A stretch of 64,000 bases of DNA from Simmondsia chinensis. Lineage: Eukaryota > Streptophyta > Magnoliopsida > Caryophyllales > Simmondsiaceae. The notes beneath the pieces were generated by a model. It was not told the origin of the DNA. It worked only from the letters and a program-made list of their open reading frames with translations, and did not search any database. The DNA lies in assembly GCA_018398585.1 (NCBI GenBank), contig JAGTTD010000013.1:33187131-33251130 (forward strand), written 5' to 3'. Shown piece after piece: positions 1 to 12,028 of the stretch (within the stretch, counting starts at the first letter, position 1; every line of letters starts with the position of its first letter). A program made the translations under genes and the position numbers.

Positions 1-189
1 TCGATATTCACTATTAGGTAAGATAATTAGGATCCCTTGATTTTCTCCTTTATATTTCTTACCATAAATGTGTAGGAGGTCTTCTCATGTCATTTACCTA
101 GCTCTATATATAGAGCCCTCATGTAATTCATTCATTTATTATTGAAGCTTTATTCAATCTTCACAGCTGGGTTTTGAACCGTTGTTGGC
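1..189 (+). other. possible 3' part of an LTR
   Basis: AT-rich sequence with a TATA-like ctatatatagag near 100-112, then CT-rich leader-like sequence and a tcttcaca end near 165, which resembles the downstream half of a plant LTR. The 5' end lies outside the window and no partner LTR is visible, so the call is tentative. Confidence 0.25.
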
Positions 190-445
190 TATGGTGTCAC
201 CTATAGTGGAGTCTAGTAAGGCAAGGGATAGAAGAAAGAAGATGGTGGTGAATCATCGGAGGTACTAGCATTATTTCTTCGAATGGGAGTCGGAGAGCGC
301 ACAAGCAAGGGATTAAGGGACAAGTCAAGCGGCATTTGTAGGAATTCCTAAAGGATATGTTTCTCAAAAAGCTTGCAAAGAAATCAATCAAACCCTCTGG
401 TAAACAAAAAAAGGGAAGTTGGCAAGGAGGGACGATTGCTGTACA
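190..445 (+). pseudogene. basic ORF1-like LINE protein remnant
   Basis: A reading frame starts MVSPIVESSKARDRRKK at 190 and continues after stops and a frameshift as a basic stretch ending KDMFLKKLAKKSIKPSGKQKK. It aligns by eye with the minus-strand frames at 47,797-48,027 (FLKDLSPRSSTKKSVKPS) and 25,972-26,403 (FLKDMSPRSSAGKTTK). The three share an EFLKD-(M/L)-SPRSS core followed by lysine-rich sequence. I do not know the family name of this domain. Its association with L1-type 3' ends suggests the C-terminal part of a LINE ORF1, possibly nucleic-acid binding because of the charge. It is not a functional gene. Confidence 0.4.
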
Positions 446-1297
446 AGCTGATAAGATTATTGGTGTGAAGTGCACAAGAGAGTATGGGAAAAAAACTTAG
501 TTTGATATATGATGGTGTTGAATAAGATATAGTTGAGTTGTTTACAAGGATGAAATAGGGTTTTGAGTATTCTGACTCCCTATCAATCTCATCTCTAATT
601 TTAGTATGGTTGACAGTTTCCTACTATTCCTAGCCCGTCTTAAATTGAGGTGATGTTTTCATAGTGTCTGTTTGATTTTTCCTACTGTATGTTTTTGTTT
701 TGTCATGTTTTCCTTTTTTGACTGTTTTTGTCTTCGGCGGTAGTGGCCTTAGCTTATAGTAGTATCCAGAGGGAAGTATTCATGAAGGAAGGTTTCCATA
801 CCAAGTGTTATACCTGTTGCTTTGGGGGGTATGATTGTTACTTTGTACATAAGCAAAGCTTTTAAAAGCGTCATTCTCTTATATAAGAACTGCGCTCTAC
901 CCCCTATTTGACTAAGGCCGTGGGAATTTCGCGAGAGTTTTCGTCGCTTTGAATTCTCTGAGCCGCAGAAGACCCGCAAGAGCACGAGCCTTTCTTATCA
1001 CATGAAGAGAAGAGTTCATTGTTTGGGTTCTACTCTGGGTCTGTAGCTGACAGCCGTCGTACTGCTAGGCGAAGCAGTGGAGTGCTGCACCCTAGATGGC
1101 AAGGCCTTTTGGCGAAGCCCAGTCAATTTCGGGCCACCAAACCAAGCCTTGTGGTTCTTCCATCAAACTGGGTTGAAGGCTCATCGAAGCACATATTATT
1201 TCCCGATTCTTGCTTTTATGCTAGTTGTTTGTGGCCTCGTCTTTACGAGCTACCCATTTTATACTATGACCGCATTGCTAATTATCGGAAAAAAAAA
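190..1297 (+). mobile_element. degenerate L1-type LINE-like copy
   Basis: The stretch begins with a broken lysine/arginine-rich reading frame (190-445) and ends at 1271-1297 with GCTAATTATCGG followed by poly(A). Variants of that 3' terminus recur on other L1-like tails in this window (40,613-40,637; 62,828-62,848; reverse near 1,626). The same order, basic ORF remnant then L1-like 3' end, is seen on the minus strand at 46,925-48,027. Nothing in 446-1260 is recognisable as endonuclease or reverse transcriptase. It may be one element or an ORF1 fragment next to an unrelated tail; no target-site duplication was found. Confidence 0.4.
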
Positions 1298-1625
1298 CAA
1301 ATCACGGTATGAAATTGTGATATATAAAACTTGAAATTGTAACATGCGACATGTATCAAATAATTTGGGATTATAATGATCAATGTTATGCTAATATATA
1401 ATAGTATTGCACATGTTTTTTTTTTCCCACTCGCAACCTATCGTTTGTTTTTTTAAAAAAGAGTTAAAACTAAAGAATGTCACTGACACAAGAATACAAT
1501 ATCAATTGAAGCTCAAAAAATGGCAACTTACACAAAGAGCAAGAATCATAGCTTGAGAACCTACGTTGGTTTTGTACCATTTCGATGCTATTCAAAGAGT
1601 AAGAAGCAAAAGCAAAACCCAACTG

Positions 1626-1760
1626 TTTTTTTGAATAATTAGCGACAAAGTCGCGATACAAGAAGGAAACTCAAACAAACGAGCCCTGAATCAACCTGTG
1701 TAAGGACAGGGATAACAACAAAAACAATACAAATTGGAATACTAACAAAAACAAGTATAC
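1626..1760 (-). mobile_element. L1-type LINE 3' end, 5'-truncated
   Basis: Read on the minus strand, the sequence ends GTATCGCGACTTTGTCGCTA ATTATTC and a short A-run at 1,626-1,632. The upstream part (gagccctgaatcaacctgtg on the plus strand near 1,681) matches the outer L1 tail at 46,930-47,500, apart from the later insertion there. The 5' limit is unclear and no target-site duplication was found. Confidence 0.45.
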
Positions 1761-2058
1761 TATAAGAGCCTCAAACACCACTAAGAAGGATTGGAAAACA
1801 GGGTAAACCAAAAGACAAGAAAACCTATCTTCTTACAGCTAAACCTCAAGATACACATTTTTGAGCTGATTGAAGAGAATGGCAACTTTGTGTGTTTGCT
1901 GCAATCGGTATAGAAAAAAGGGCTAAACGGCATACAAAATTTTTTAGAGGGAAAGTGACAATCTGACCATTAGATATAAAAATTAACACAACTTGAACTA
2001 TATACTAATTTTCATCTCAATCAAAAAAAGGCAACAATCATAGTTTGAGAAACTTCTG

Positions 2059-2549
2059 TGATGCAGCCCCGCCTTCGTATTTGGCGGATAGCTTGGCGGG
2101 AAGGTCTTGGCGAGCGGTCTAAGATGGCGAGAAGAGAGACACACGGCAAAAGGCTATGGAGTTAGAGTTTAACATTAATTAGGATCGCTTAGATTAGTTA
2201 TTTATCTTTATATATTTTTGTCTTTTATTTTAGTAAGGTCACATGGATCACTAGATGAAGCATATGGATGGCGATCTCAACTGTTAATCTTAATTAGGGA
2301 TTTAATTTAAAATTTGTATTAGTTTGAGTCTAGTTAGAAAAGCTACTCTATTTAAAGAGGGGCATAGTTAGGGTTCTATTCATTCAATTTTCTAGGTTAT
2401 TTTTCATGAGTTAGTTCTTTCTATTCTCAGGTATAAAAATTAGAATTGATTTTATTTTCCTCTTGTTCTTTATTATTTTCTTAATAAGAATTAAAGGAAG
2501 GCTGTTGAACTTTCCGGCTTCCAAATTTTTCACTTTACGCTCTGTATCA
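2059..2549 (+). mobile_element. gypsy-family LTR (solo or 5' LTR remnant)
   Basis: This 491-bp block starts TGATGCAGCCC and ends GTATCA. Its start (TTGGCGGATAGCTTGGCGG) and its 3' end (AAGGAAGGCTGTTGAACTTTCCGG) match the LTRs of gypsy element E read on the minus strand at 56,933-59,790. A TATA-like ctatttaaagagg lies near 2,348. The flanking five bases (ttctg and attga) do not match, so it is either an old solo LTR or the 5' LTR of an element whose body is gone; the next feature favours the latter. Confidence 0.55.
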
Positions 2550-2620
2550 ATTGACATAGTATCAAAAATTTGCTGACTGAGAGGTCAGGAGTTCGAATCC
2601 CCATGTTGTGCCATATATCT
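2550..2620 (+). other. degenerate primer-binding-site region with tRNA-like arm
   Basis: Directly after the LTR, attgacatagtatcaaaaat resembles a decayed TTGGTATCAGAGC priming site. It is followed by gaggtcaggagttcgaatcc, which looks like a tRNA T-arm (B box). Comparable T-arm-like sequences follow the priming sites of the TRIM-like LTRs at 39,680 and 61,220. There is no cloverleaf here and no A box, so this is not a tRNA gene. Confidence 0.35.
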
Positions 2621-3659
2621 TATAGTTTTTATACCCCATTCCTCTGATATTTTCGGCTATAATATGTGCTTTAAGGAACAATGAAGGTGTATTTAGGTTT
2701 GAAATGTGTCGCAGTGAAGACACTTGAAAGGAGGTAAAAACAAGCTAAAAGGGAAAAATTTGAAGATTATGTTGAGAAATCCAACCACGTGAGAGAAAAA
2801 GACCAACCGGGTCATTATTCAGCCAAAAACATTCTCCCCTCGGGTTTGCGGATCGATCAGCCAAGCATTTGGACAATCAATCAGCTTAAAACGAGCAAAA
2901 TGTTAAAGGATGAGTATCTATAACACAATGATATCCAGTTCCAGTGATGATACCAATGGGATCATGTAGATCTCTTTAAGAGCTCGTTTTAATATGTAAT
3001 TTGACCCATAACTTCTCATGGATTAAAAGTTATGAACATTTTATTAAGTTAACTGCCGCTCTCTGACAAAATAAAGTGCACGCCGCCCCTATAAAAAGGC
3101 TCTCCCATTCTTTCTCTGTCCCTCTACATGATTTATAAGTTCAAGTCACTCCTTCATCCTCCACCTTACGTCTCCCTCCTTCTCTTTTAGAGGCAATTAA
3201 CAAGCTTCCTCAACTAATGTTGAATGAGTTTGTTTGTCTTGTAGAAAATATCATGTCAGGCATGTAGTTAGAACTTGAGTTTAGCTCATCTTAATAATCG
3301 TCACTTCAAACATAATTAAAACATAAATAACAAGCACATTGCCAAATTCATCATAAACAATTTTAAATTAATTTTTCGTATTATTGTACAATTCTTAATC
3401 TTTAATAAAGAAATTTTATAGTAATTAAAATTTAGAATAAACTATATTCCATCGTAAAAATTACTGGGTGTATATCATGTTTTAGTTGTTACTTTTTAAA
3501 AGAAAAGAAAAGCGAGGAGATAAACTAAAAGAAAATCTGAATATTAGTACGGTATATACAGTGTTGACATTTTGATAATTATGAGGACAACTTGCTTGGC
3601 ATGGACAGTGTTATTATACATGTTATATCGAAAATGATATTACTATATGCTATCTATTA
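2621..3659. other. no feature recognised
   Basis: AT-rich intergenic sequence. I see no coding frame, terminal repeats or RNA gene in it. Confidence 0.5.
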
Positions 3660-3664
3660 CTGTA

Positions 3665-4138
3665 TGATTCAGTGCGTGATAGGAAAATAAGGGGTACCAA
3701 AAGGTTCAACGGCCTTCTTTTTGATTTTAATTAAAACCGATAATAAAAATGACAAAGAGGGGTAAATAAATCTAAATAAAGGGATAAATCTAAAAAGGAA
3801 AGAAATAACTATTGAAATGGAAATTATCAAAATAGCCCGCAAATCAAATCCGTGAATCTCGCATCAAAACAACAGCCTTGTTCTGCATTGAACCTGTCGT
3901 GGCGCCTAACTAGTCTCTCTCCAACCCCTGGTAATGCCAAGAGTGGTTCTCCTTCTCTGCTTCCCGCGTTCCTCTTCCTCTCCTGAGCTGCCCATGCCAC
4001 CACTCTTCAGAACTTCATGCTAGAAGTCCCACTAACATGGCTACCGTCTCCCTTTGAGCTTGTCCCGCCTAGGCCTCAGCCATGGTGACATTGACCTGAT
4101 TGTATTGACCAGCCTTTGATGGGTTATCGGTTGCATCA
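3665..4138 (-). repeat. 3' LTR of gypsy element D
   Basis: 474 bp, TGATGC at its start and AATCA at its end when read on the minus strand. It lacks about 150 bp present in the partner LTR, including the segment with the TATA-like box. The shared stretches are close in sequence. Confidence 0.85.
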
Positions 4139-4491
4139 TTCTCTCTGGCCTAAGGAGAATTCGCCCTCGAATTCTGAGCGGGGTCTTCATGGTTAGCCTT
4201 GTGGCATGTAGCTTCCCCGTCAACTTGTTTGAGCCCTTAGCCACTAAGTTCCTCTGGGTGTTTGATTCCAGCCCTTTCTATCTGCCCTTGCTTGGTATAA
4301 ACGCCATGAATTTCCCTAGAAGAGGAAGAACTCATCCTCGAGTAACCAACCCAATAATTGGAACCGTCTGTGCCTCAGCGCCTGTATTCTCGAGCTTCTC
4401 AGTTTCGCCACATGTAGGCCACCTGATGCACCTTCCTTAATCAACGATTAAGTCCCCCCAGTGGCTCTTCGCCTAACTTCAGATTGTCCTC

Positions 4492-6129
4492 CTAAGATCG
4501 CTTTTGTACTGCCAACCTAGCCCCTGTTCTTATTGTCCCTTCTTCTTCTCGGGGTGTGCCTTTTGCCGCCAAGGTTACGGCCTTACCATTACGAACATCT
4601 TCGACCAGCAATGTATTGATTGATGACTTCACATCTTGTCTCTTGGCCGACAGTGGTGCTAAGTCCTTCTTCGGAAGCAAAACGATCTTCATGTTCCCAA
4701 ATAAGAAACTGTAGGTGTTTCTTCTTCCATCATGATTGGCGCTTCGGTCAAATTGCCATGGTCTGCCCAATAGCAGGTGACAGGCACCCATAGCTAGCAC
4801 ATTACACCATACGTCGTCTTCATACTTGCCCCAAATTGAAAAGTGAAATAGACATCGCTTCGTGACAGTTACCTAATTCTTCTCCTTAATTCAAGCTAAA
4901 TTATACGGTTGAGGATGGTCTTCTGTCCTTAAGCCGAGTTTCTGCATAGCCTCTTCGCAAATGACATTCTCGTAGCTACTCGAGTCAATCACCACATGGA
5001 AAATTCTTCTGCCAATAGTGCATGTGGTTTGAAAGATGCTGCTTCGAAGCCAACCATCACCGTGTTCTTTTCTTGGCGACAAGAAGGTGCGCCTTACCAC
5101 TAGCAAACAACCTTCGTCCCCAGCTAGGTTCTCCTCAGGTACCAGTGTCAACTCTGCACCCACCTCTTCTATAATAGTGTCGCCATCTTTTTCTTGTGCT
5201 CCTTCAATGAGAAGGTTCTTCCCCGGTCGGTCCCCTTTATGGCACTCAGCAGCTCGGTGCCCCACCTCCCCACACTTGAAGCAATGGATGTGGGAACTAC
5301 TCGCCAAGTTTGTTTCATTGGTGACGGTGACTGGCTTTGCTAGTGGACCTGCGTTGGGTGGTGGTTGAACTTGGAGACGCCTAGTCTCAGCACCAATCAT
5401 GGTACCGCCAACATTGCGGTGTCTTTGCTGCTTCTCTACCGCCAAGGCCCTTTTACTTGCCTCCGCTATGATAAAGATGTAGAACATGTTTAGGACATCT
5501 TGGATTGACTGTCTCAGCCCCTCGATATAACTGTCAGCGATTTGCTTCTGAGATTCCACCAAATCGTTTCTAGCAATTAAGGCGTAGAAGTCAGCGGTGT
5601 ATTCCTCCATGGTCCTCGAGCCTTGCCACAAACTATGAAGCCTTTGGTACAAGATCTTCGTATGGTTATGATGAAAGAAGGTGCCTTGTAGATGCTTCTT
5701 TAACTTCTCCCAAGTCTTGATCCTAGACTTCCCTTGGCGAAGCCATGAGTGCTTCAGCTGTTGCCACCAAGCGGTAGTTCTCCCATGGAAATGCGTTGCC
5801 ACTAGTGACGCCTACTTGTGCACCGGGACCCTCTTGAACTCGAGGATCTCTTCCACTGACACCAACCAGTCCCACACCTCGTCTGGGTTCCTCCCGTCAT
5901 CAAACTCCAATATGTCCACTCGAAGTCTTGACTCCCACCTCCGATCATCCCGATCTTCAATGTAGCTGGTAATGACATTCCTCCACCTAGGTCGAAGATC
6001 CGGAATCTCCTCAACGAAGAATGGATCTTGAACGCCTTCCTCCATTTCTTCTTGGATAGCGCCCGGTGCTAATGGGTATTGGGGCCGAACTCCTTGTGGA
6101 AGATCGGGGTTTGCCCCGAGTTGAATCAA
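4492..6129 (-). pseudogene. gypsy gag-protease polyprotein remnant
   Basis: Starts MIQLGANPDLPQG at 6,129 and runs to a stop at 5,812. It continues in a second frame through the capsid-like WWQQLKHSWLRQGKSRIKTW region, a zinc knuckle CFKCGEVGHRAAEC (C-x2-C-x4-H-x4-C; encoded near 5,245-5,290) and a retropepsin-like site VIDSSSYENVI near 4,975. The expected D-S/T-G triad reads D-S-S, so the protease is probably dead. A stop and frame change near 4,891 lead to GACHLLLGRPWQFDR and LLPKK, typical of the region after protease in plant gypsy elements. The frame ends at 4,492 and the sequence then jumps to the polypurine/LTR region, with RT and integrase missing. Confidence 0.85.
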
Positions 6130-6271
6130 GCAGTGCTCGCTTAGCTAGAATCTCTCTTCCAACTCCTCAAATCTCCTCTCGTGCTGTTGATGTTGGTCAC
6201 GGTTAGTAACATCCTCGACGGCGGCGTTCCACGGATGTCCACGGGCCATCTCAGAGAACGTTGCTGGACTC

Positions 6272-6868
6272 AATGGCCTTCCCTTTGATTTTTACTAAAA
6301 CTAATAATAAAAATGACAAAGAGGGATAGATAGCTTGCTCGCTCATAATTTGAGGACTCAAGGTATCTCCACAAAACAATAACAATTTTTTCAATTCCAA
6401 GTCTAAGTCAAAACCCAAGAACTGGCCTCCTGGCCTCTTTTTATAGAGGAGGGATTACATTTGTTATTTAGATTCAAAATCTAAATAAGTAAAGAAATAA
6501 ATCTAAATAAAGGGATAAATCTAAAAAGGAATGAAATAACTATTGAAATGGAAATTATCAAAACCGCCCGCTAATCAAGTGAATGAATCTCGCATCAGAA
6601 CAATAGCCTTGTTCTGCGTTGAACCTATCGTGGTGCCTAACCAGTCTCTCTCCAACCCCTGGTAATGCCAAGAGGGGTTCTCCTTCTCTGCTTCCCGCGT
6701 TCCTCTTCTCTTCTGAGCCACCAATGCCACCACTCTTCAGAACTTCATGCCAGAAGTCCCACCAACATGGCTTTCGTCTCCCTTTGAGCTTGTCCCGCCT
6801 GGGCCCCGGCCATGGTGATGTTGACCCGATTGTATTGACCTGTCTTTGATGGGTTACCGGCTACATCA
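6272..6868 (-). repeat. 5' LTR of gypsy element D, inner end deleted
   Basis: About 597 bp. On the minus strand it carries a TATA-like CTATAAAAAG (near 6,437-6,446) inside an inverted CCTCT/AGAGG context. Its last 40 or so bases and the adjacent priming site are missing. Confidence 0.8.
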
Positions 6869-6873
6869 CTGTA

Positions 6874-9169
6874 TGTAGAAGTATCGATTTGTATTAAGAG
6901 TTTTTTCTTTGATTATCTATTAGTTCACATAAACTGGTATAACGACATGCACTGAATACATCTTAAAGAACTAGACATACTTGTATACATAAAATATACT
7001 CAGTAATTATACAATGAATAATAAGACTTAATAACATCGTGTTTATCATCTTCAAATTATATAATTCACAAGTATTACTACAATGACCATTAAAATATGC
7101 CTTGGTGAAGAAATTTTTCTGAATCCGTCACTGATAATGAAGATAACATGCATATGACATATCCAAATTGCTGAATATAACATGCGTGCACGGTGCCTGT
7201 TGGCTAGGGCCTTGCTTTTGTAGGTGTGCTTACTTTTATATTGTGAGTTATCTCGCTAATTATCGAAAAACTATGCATGTGACATAATCAAATTACTTTT
7301 TTTGTGAGACTATTGTTATTAGTCAAATGATGCAATGCAATCTGAGAGTTTTCTATCTCTGCAACCCACCAAATCTCAAAAGAGGCTTCTCATGAATCAT
7401 AACCCCACAACCCACAAAAAGCCAAAACAAGCCTTTTTATCAATTAGCACCAAAAGCCAAAACAAGCCCTCTCATCAATTAGAATTTGAGAATATAATTT
7501 TTTCAAATTAACTATTAATGACATTTAGTTGTTGATCTCTAAGAAATCTAATATTTATTAAAATCAACATTTAGAATTTCATAACATAGTCTTTTCAAAC
7601 TAACTGTTAATGACATTTTCCTCAAGGTAAGATTGTACTAATTTTAGATGCGTCGTTCTCAGATTTGAGGAAATAGTATTTTTCATCATTAAACTAACAG
7701 TGCATCACACGTGGAGTAACCAGTAATTAATATTACGCATGGTCTTTATTTTTTATTCACGTGTTAAAAATTCCCCTGCAAAATGGAGCCAGCTTCCCAA
7801 TATAATGCTTAAAATTAAAAAAAATCTCAAAAATAGGGTCCAAAAAAAAAAATGGCGTCCACATAGACATGTGCTAAATATATATACATACACACGTGTC
7901 AAAGCCACAATTTGAAATAACAACATATTTGTAAAATATTCTGCCAATTAGGGTGGTTTTGACATTTTCGGGGCTCAAGATAAACATTTTAAATAGGACG
8001 TTACATATATACCGGCATTTCTTTTAACAACATAAATACTAATTTAAAAAATTATAAAAACTTCACTCATCAAAATTCTCACATTAATTATAATTGATGC
8101 TTAAACAATCACTACAAAAATAAAATAAGAAATTTACATGTTATCGCCTTAGGGGCACTTGCAATTTGGAGCTCTCAAGTAGTTGATTGTGTTACTTAGG
8201 ATTATGTCTTAAACTCAGCAATTAGAATTTGAGAATATAATCTTTTCAAACTAACTATGAATGTCATTTAATTGTTAAACTCTAAAAAATGCAATATTAA
8301 TTAAAATTAGCAATTAGAATTTAAGAATATAATCTTTTCAAACTAAATGTTAATGATATTTAGTTGTTGAAGCCTTCTTATCAATTACAATTTGAGAAAA
8401 TAATATATTAAACCTAACCAAAAGCCATACTACAGTGAAATCAACATGAAAAAGCCCATACTCCAATCATTAGAAATTAAAAGGCCATAATACCATCAAT
8501 TTGAAGATTAATTTTAGAATATTTTGGAGCAATATATTTCAATTATTTGATATATTTAAATTTTAAAAATTATTTGTTCCTTAAGATATATTTAAATCCT
8601 TAATATGAAAGATCTATACATAAATTATCTTACAATATTGCACTATAAAGAGATATATAAAGTACTTCATTATGTAGAAGTTGAACTTTGTACTATACTT
8701 TGTAGTTCTGAATTTTTATTAATTGAACTAGGTCATTTTTAAGTTGGAGAAATAATATTTAATTTATATAATTTACATTGCTGTAAATTATGAAAGGAAC
8801 AATATTTCAATAGCTAAAGCCATATTATGTAATTTAATTTATTTGATTTATATAATTTAATTTATATAATTTAATTTACTTAATTTAAGTTGGAGAAATA
8901 ATATTTAATTTATATAATTTACATTGCTGTAAATATTGTAAAATTAAACTTTCATAATTTATGAAATTTACTAATATGACATATTATGTAATTTTTGACT
9001 ATTTTGTGTTCTTCCTTTTTAATAATCAACAATGTCATAGCTAAAGCCATTTTCAAAATATCTTCAAACAGAAGAAAGCAACCTTTTGCCTTGTGCCGTA
9101 CATCCTTATAATAGGTACATTTTCGCAACTTCTACACTATTTGTTTTGATCATTATCTATATTATCTGG
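6874..9169. other. AT-rich region with dispersed repeats
   Basis: No gene seen. It contains repeated blocks. A unit beginning (tt)agaatttgagaatataat is at 7,482, 8,221 and 8,310; a related stretch with tcctcaaggtaagattgtac at 7,620 recurs at 16,930. The first unit is followed by tcaaa(c/t)taact(at)taatga. These look like degraded non-autonomous transposon pieces, perhaps Helitron-derived given the Helitron-like ends further right. Confidence 0.4.
8515..8760. repeat. AT-rich dispersed repeat, copy 1 of 3
   Basis: Shares aattatttgatatatttaaat, gaaagatctataca and ttatcttacaatattgcact with 15,935-16,160 and 16,237-16,450. Internal duplications (aagttggagaaataatattt at 8,740 and 8,887) add to the repetitive look. 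No coding potential. Confidence 0.55.
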
Positions 9170-9185
9170 ATTAGTTGTTTATTAT

Positions 9186-9645
9186 GACATTAGGCAGAAG
9201 AGGCAGAGGCAGACCGAAGAAGAGATGGCTCGAGACGATCTGACAAAACCTTACCCACCTAAACCTTCAGAAGGAGATGTCCTTAGATAGGGCCCAATGG
9301 AGAGCTAGCATAGATGTATTAGATGACCCGGTTAGAGTAGGGTAGTCTTTATCTCTATCTTTCTATCCCTTTCTATCTTTTTATCCCTATCTTATTCTCT
9401 CTCTCGTTCTCTTTCCTTTTCTCATCTACCCCTTTTTTTTTTTAGGTGTGGGCCGTACTTATGCTTTCTGATGTTTGCCAGGTCTTTTCGCTGATGGAGG
9501 CAATACCATCATCTTAGACTGGGGGTCTTAGAAAACAGCCTCTCTTCAGGGTAGCCCCCTAAAGGGGGAAGGCTGCGTACATCTACCCTCCCCAGACCCT
9601 GCTTTTTGCGGGAGCCCTTGGTGGCACTGGATCTGTTGTTGTTGT
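9186..9645 (+). mobile_element. 5'-truncated RTE-type LINE copy
   Basis: 460 bp flanked by a perfect 16-bp target-site duplication (9,170-9,185 and 9,646-9,661). It begins inside the end of the RTE reading frame ([15 protein letters not shown], matching 14,658 onward of the longer copy), carries the CT-rich 3' untranslated region and the conserved tail (GGCTGCGTACATC, AGACCCTGC, GGGAGCCCTTGG), and ends in GTTGTTGTTGT. The truncated 5' end and long duplication are typical of target-primed reverse transcription. Confidence 0.9.
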
Positions 9646-9661
9646 ATTAGTTGTTTATTAT

Positions 9662-12005
9662 TATTTTATATTTTTGCCATATGATACATGGAGTGATATT
9701 CGTGTACAATATCTTGTACCAATGTTTATATCTATATAAGAGCAGATTTAATTGCAGAGTTGCTTTTCTTAGAATGCTATATATTGAGGTGATCACTATT
9801 TTTGTTAGAATTTAATGAGATCTCTTGGTGTTCAAATATAAGTAAAGGATAAAAATTGGCATCTTGGTAATCCAATTCAGAGTCACAAAATCAGGTTGGT
9901 AATATAATATCCTCTGAAATTTGTTGTTAGATTTATTATATTTATGGTTTGTTATTCCTTTTGTTGTGGGAAATTTCTGAGATTGGTGCGTTTTAATAGG
10001 TTTTTACATTGGAGGGTGTAATTTAGATTTTATATATGTAGAGTTGTGGAAGGCATATACTTAAAACAATAGTTTATATGCTTCAATTATTAATTCTCTT
10101 CTTTTTTGGGATTAAAAATTTTAATGAATTATTAATTAATTACGACATTGTTGAAAATATTTGTTTTTCAATGATTGTTTTTATTGTGTTTGTAATAGAG
10201 TTTACTTACAATGATTTAAGTGTCTATTCTTCGATCATACTTGAAACTGATTTATACATTAATAACTTATATATTTCATCCCTTCCCAATATAATGTGTT
10301 ATAGAGTACCAAAGGAAAATTTCACTCTAGACTCACTAAAACATTTTAATTCATAAAAGTAATCATTAATGTAAATTTAATACATATAGGGCACATGTTA
10401 GGAAATTCTAAAAATATACTTGCAAAATGTAAATTTAAATTTTTAAAAACAAATACAAAATACATTACCAAGCACACCAGTACTTAATATATTCAAGTTA
10501 CAACGAACATTGTTCGAAAAATTTTCTAAAATTTTAAAGAATTTAGCATTTTGAAAAAGATAAAATATATATTGATATAAATTATCAACATAAACAAATA
10601 TTAACAGCCTTTAGAAATGCTAAATGCAACCAAAAAACTAAAGATATAAAAGAAGTATATTATTATTTTAAAAATTAACTTTCTAAAATATTAAGCATCC
10701 AATAAAGTAAAGATATAAAAGAAGCATCAAATCAAATCAAATCTATATCTTTATTTCAAAGTACCCTCTCTTCTACAGAATTTTCCAAATATCTAATCCT
10801 AATTTTCTAAAAATTTGGCAGTTATACAATGATCGTAATATTATGGGTAGTTTCTTTAGATATTGGTAGTTCCTTATTCTCTCCCTATGATTATGGGAAG
10901 TAAACTTTCCAAACGTTCAATTTTAATATTTTGGATTATTGCAATCATCAACTTCAAATAGGAAAATAGCATATGAAAGTTCTGGGGGTGCTTGTATTGA
11001 TCTCCAACTCCATTATGTCAAGGTAAGTGTCAAAATAACATTCACGCTTTAAATTTATATTGTAATACTCTACACTTTGTAGAAAGTTGTTTTCTTTTTC
11101 TTATTTTTGATAAGTTCCAGAAAATAGTTATATACAGTGAGGACTGAGCAAGAATATGGTAGAGTAAATGTATGAAATTAAAGCGTTTGCACTAATTACT
11201 CATTCCAAATAGTTATACTTCAAATCCTAATTAATAACAATAAACACTTCTTAATGTAAGATTACTTACCATATGGACTACAACTCTTAAATTCAATTTA
11301 ATACTATATGTTTAAATTATTTTTAAAAAAGATTGAAGCCAAAACTAAATGGTCCATACTGTTATAGAAAATATTATAACTTTTTGACTCCAAATATGTG
11401 TTTATTATTAATTTTTAAGGACAAAAAAGATGCAAAATGCTATTATATACATAAATTTGTCCCCTTCTTGAAGGGTGTGAATGGTACTTAAGTATAATTT
11501 ATTATAACACTATATTATTATATTATATGTACTTAATACAATATTTGAGAAAAATTCAATTCATAATAATAATAAGTTATGAATACATATTTGCCTTTTT
11601 CTACGTCACAGTGCCAAATTTGTCGAAGCATGCTTTATTCACAACATTTACAAAAGTTCTAATCCCATGACTGCTATTTTAATTTGCATTTTAGTTGTCA
11701 AACATAAATTTATATATAATTTTTTTCATGTTGTAGACACGATAATCTAATAAATGCTTTAAGTACTCAATTCTAGAATATATATTATATTGTAAAGAAA
11801 AAGTGCAAATACTACTCTATTAATAAAAGTTATACCTAATCAACTTATTTTAATTAGGCCAAAATAAAATTAAAATGAACTAACAATAAAATTTTAAAAC
11901 TATTAAAAATATAGCTCTAAGAAAATATATTTTTTTATAAAATGATTACATGTCAGATGATGATAAGAAAAATATTAAAAAAGCAAAAATAATTTTTAGA
12001 AAAAC
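9662..12005. other. AT-rich intergenic sequence
   Basis: Very AT-rich. The 92-codon open frame at 10,078-10,356 has the composition of chance AT-rich sequence and no recognisable domain. No element ends were identified. Confidence 0.45.
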
Positions 12006-12028
12006 TTGCATAACGAAGAAAGAAAAGA

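Larger units (their letters stand above)
3665..6868 (-). mobile_element. Ty3/gypsy element D, gag-protease only
   Basis: A minus-strand LTR element bounded by a 5-bp target-site duplication, ctgta, at 3,660-3,664 and 6,869-6,873. The 3' LTR is on the left (3,665-4,138) and the 5' LTR on the right (about 6,272-6,868). Between them are a broken gag, a CCHC knuckle and an aspartic protease; reverse transcriptase, RNase H and integrase are absent. The end of the 5' LTR and the primer-binding site have been deleted: the LTR runs straight into the gag leader near 6,270. The polypurine-like ccagagagaa abuts the 3' LTR on the minus strand. Only 3.2 kb long, it is a deletion derivative or a non-autonomous gag element. 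Confidence 0.88.

Noticed and set aside
1511..2058. Duplication between 1,511-1,565 and 2,022-2,058 (aatcatag.ttgagaa)
   Set aside because: The match is short and interrupted; not enough to define a repeat or a target-site duplication.
2583..2615. tRNA gene or tRNA-derived SINE at the B-box-like sequence
   Set aside because: No A box or acceptor stem; similar sequence follows LTR priming sites elsewhere in the window.
10078..10356. 92-codon open frame as a gene
   Set aside because: Composition follows the AT-rich surroundings (Ile/Leu/Phe/Asn-rich), with no domain and no conserved copy.
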